DNA from: Artemia franciscana
Lineage: Eukaryota > Arthropoda > Branchiopoda > Anostraca > Artemiidae
DNA length: 64,000 bases
NCBI RefSeq assembly: GCF_032884065.1
Contig: NC_088880.1
Coordinates: 29,787,298 to 29,851,297, forward strand
Reading direction: 5' to 3'
Below the pieces are notes generated by a model. The model worked only from the letters and a program-made list of their open reading frames with translations, ran no database searches and was not told where the DNA came from. Made by a program: the position numbers and the translations under genes. Numbering within the stretch: position 1 is the stretch's first letter; every line of letters begins with the position of its first letter. Shown piece after piece: positions 60,400 to 64,000 of this stretch.

Positions 60400-60402
<3 letters not shown>
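60297..60402 (+). other. Type B Helitron 3' terminus
   Basis: Matches 36836-36942 up to GTCCCAGCT, where it continues into (TA)n without the final AG. Confidence 0.7.

Positions 60403-60476
<74 letters not shown>
60403..60476. repeat. (TA)n array
   Basis: Follows the type B end. Confidence 0.95.
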
Positions 60477-61848
<1,372 letters not shown>

Positions 61849-61851
61849 TAT

Positions 61852-61940
<89 letters not shown>
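61849..61940. repeat. (TA)n array
   Basis: Between the Helitron CTAG and actin pseudogene copy C. Confidence 0.95.
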
Positions 61941-61943
<3 letters not shown>

Positions 61944-62155
61944 CCTAAACTCTCAACCATGATCTGCGTCATTTTTTCGTTTTTAACTATTGGGTTAAGA
62001 GGACCTTCTGTGAGTAAAACTGGGTATTTTTCTGGGTCAACTTGAAGCTCATTTTTGAAAGCCATATCTTCTCCAAGATAGTCAAAATCTGCAATAATTC
62101 CATGTTCAACAGGATAATTAAATAGTTGCTGGGACGCGAAGTATTTCGCACCCCA
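61941..62155 (-). pseudogene. Actin-family pseudogene exon, copy C
   Basis: [12 protein letters not shown], a changed DYLGED in place of NMEKIW, then the open frame [19 protein letters not shown] to VESLGTI. Here a single frame (about 120 codons including the (TA)n part) spans the whole fragment because of local changes. Confidence 0.75.
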
Positions 62156-63181
62156 AATAGTTGCTCCCACTTTACCTTAAGAATTTCTTACATTAAAATA
62201 TAAAATGAATATTTAAAGTTTCAATTATGACATTGATTAGTTTAAATTTGATTTGTTTGTTATTGTTTGACTTATTATTATTATTATAGGGGCTTTGATT
62301 GTAGCTTTTTGCACTGGATGGGGTCAACAGATCGATAGGTTTTAAATGTGGGGATCGATCAGGGATGGGGGTGTCTTCTCTGGCTGCTTGAGTTTCTCAA
62401 ATTATTCTATTAACTTAATGAAGTGAATTCTTTTGTTTATTGGTTTTAAGTTTAGTGGGCTTAGCCTCCATACTACGGGCCATGAATCCTTATGGAGACC
62501 ATTGGAATAGTGCTCTTGTAAATATTTTTGTCGTAATAATAAAAGGAACTGAATAAAAGGAACTGACTTTTCCAGTTTCTCTGCAGAAGGGTTTAAGGGG
62601 GGAAGACTACATTATGCTTTTTTGTGTGAAAAATATTCCAATTACTGTTTTTGGAAAGGGTGCTCGAACTAATTTGACTAACCAAAAACCAGAAAGCTGA
62701 CAAGACCAGTTTTTCAAATTAAGTTCACTTAACGGGAATTGCAGATTGCCCTCTGTCAGAAACATACGCAGGATCTTATATTCTAGGGGGACTATTGTGA
62801 ATAGGTCATAATTCGAGAGAATGGTACAAATATGAAAACTCTCCTCCCCTTTCTATCTAAGTGTATCTTCCTAATTTTTGATATTGTATTAGCATTCTAT
62901 ATAGGAAAATGCCTTCAGTTTTTATTAATTAGTGCTTTATCTATGACAAATTTCAATTTTAAGGTTTTTTCACCTTTGCCCCCCCCCCCCACTAATCCTA
63001 ATTTCGTCCGAGGTAATTTTTTATTAAAATCGTCGATCAAATTAATTTTTTATTTGTTTCCCAAATCCGACAGAAAATTCTTTTCTTCATACCTGCCTGA
63101 CGTGAGTGGAAAGCAGAAATTAGGTTAACTCGAAAAGTGTCTCAATATCAAAGTCATTAATCTAAATGTCTGTCCATTATT
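62156..63181. other. Gene-free stretch of block C
   Basis: Homologous to 6213-7238, including the poly-C run near 62980. It has about 15 extra bases near 62900 (TATATAGGAAAATGCC). No coding or RNA signal recognised. Confidence 0.6.
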
Positions 63182-63658
63182 ATGGACAGACAAGCAAGGT
63201 CAACTCTCTCCACGCCCCTCACAAAAAAATGCCTAATGGGCATTGTTGCCACATTGGGTGTGTTATTTTTAGAAAGAGATTTGTTTATCTTTTTCGTCCC
63301 TTTTAGAAGAATCTTCCTCGGTAGTACCAAGGCTTCCAGTATTTTCCCCTATTTCGGAACCACCAACCGTAAGAGTCAGACCAAACTGGACAGGCAGTGT
63401 TCGTCCCTCAAAAGAACAAAAAGGGTTACCCATCAGTCACCCGCCATCAGCAGCAAGTGGCATTTGATCCCCAGAACTAGCACTAGAATGAGAACTTATT
63501 TCCCCCATCTTTGTTTGCTCCTAGAGAGAAATTTTCTGGCGCCCTGCTTTGCGCTTGACAGGTTCAGCAACACAATGATTATGTTAAGATTTATTCATCT
63601 TCAAATAAGCATACAATATTACATTTTACTATCCCTCCAAAGCCTCATTGGTCTGTAA
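63182..63658 (+). CDS. 158-aa open frame of unknown status, copy C
   Basis: Same frame as 7239-7715 with one residue changed (ASSIFPYF for ASSTFPYF). The upstream bases differ (GTCTGTCCATTATTATGG), so the shared start is the ATG itself. Coding status uncertain. Confidence 0.25.
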   Translation: MDRQARSTLSTPLTKKCLMGIVATLGVLFLERDLFIFFVPFRRIFLGSTKASSIFPYFGTTNRKSQTKLDRQCSSLKRTKRVTHQSPAISSKWHLIPRTSTRMRTYFPHLCLLLERNFLAPCFALDRFSNTMIMLRFIHLQISIQYYILLSLQSLIGL

Positions 63659-64000
63659 AGAAGGGGGAAGAAAACAACCCTAGTCAATTGGAGAAAAGAA
63701 AAGAAATAAAATAAACTATGGAACGGAAAAAATAAATAAATTGAAAAGACTAAATTAATTTAGCAGATTTAATAGACTCCAACAAAATAATAATTTATAA
63801 GAAAAATAAATAAACTAGCTTCTAAGAAACCAACAAATTTTTAACAATTTCTTTGAACAACCTGAAAGTGGCTGCTTTGATCTGGTTCAGGCAATTTATT
63901 CCTTACAATATGACCAGTCATTGAAGGATAAAAATCAGACCTTACACAAGGAGTTACCGTCATATCTACCAAAAAAATCTATTAGCGTGAATACAAACCC
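63659..64000. repeat. Block C, cut by window end
   Basis: Colinear with 7716-8055, including the WNKLPE-like RT relic on the minus strand, slightly altered (GTAAGGAATAAATTG). Confidence 0.7.

Overview
The window is animal nuclear DNA, very AT-rich, and built almost entirely from mobile elements. An arthropod is the most likely source: the dominant Helitron encodes 23-residue STPR-type repeats, there is a tRNA-derived SINE, an actin pseudogene exon and degenerate non-LTR reverse transcriptase. I cannot name the species. A run of exactly 100 N (51447-51546) marks an assembly gap, and several blocks are near-identical, so the large-scale order should be treated with caution.

Layout. (1) 1-860 is the 3' half of a Helitron. 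(2) 861-4290 is a non-Helitron block with a LINE reverse transcriptase relic and a tRNA-derived SINE; it recurs at 56027-59210. (3) 4744-5966 is a Helitron coding a small protein, followed by block A (6003-12022). Block A holds an actin pseudogene, a 158-aa open frame, an RT-like relic, the four-copy block and A-rich tracts with tRNA-like units. Block A recurs as block B (36992-42003, with about 1 kb missing) and block C (61941-64000, cut by the window end). (4) 12631-36942 is a dense mosaic of tandem, nested and inverted Helitrons in both orientations. (5) 42411-45588 is the most complete element, with an HUH replicase relic. (6) 45589-51446 repeats much of 27646-32340. (7) 51547-56026 carries STPR-repeat genes, helicase relics and a 1.8-kb element with a 262-aa open frame. 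(8) 59310-61848 is more Helitron debris leading into block C.

How the parts fit. The full Helitron protein can be pieced together from fragments: an STPR repeat array, a CPYC...CC zinc-knuckle-like motif, an HUH replicase, and a Pif1-like helicase. No copy here is autonomous: I found no Walker A motif, and every Rep or helicase frame is broken. The elements share a TC 5' end with TGACGTCA palindromes behind it, and a 3' end of three successive GC-rich hairpins ending in CTAG. Most sit in or beside (AT)n arrays. Between the N-terminal gene and the helicase tail lies a minisatellite built on CGGGACAC. Six elements encode one small protein family (about 116 aa): STPR repeats followed by an acidic tail with a SUMO-type motif.

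The most interesting idea is that Helitron-encoded STPR repeats could recognise (AT)n, because the AT-rich site I recall for the silkworm STPR protein FMBP-1 is matched by any (AT)n run. That would link the coded protein to the landing sites. It is inference, not shown by the sequence.
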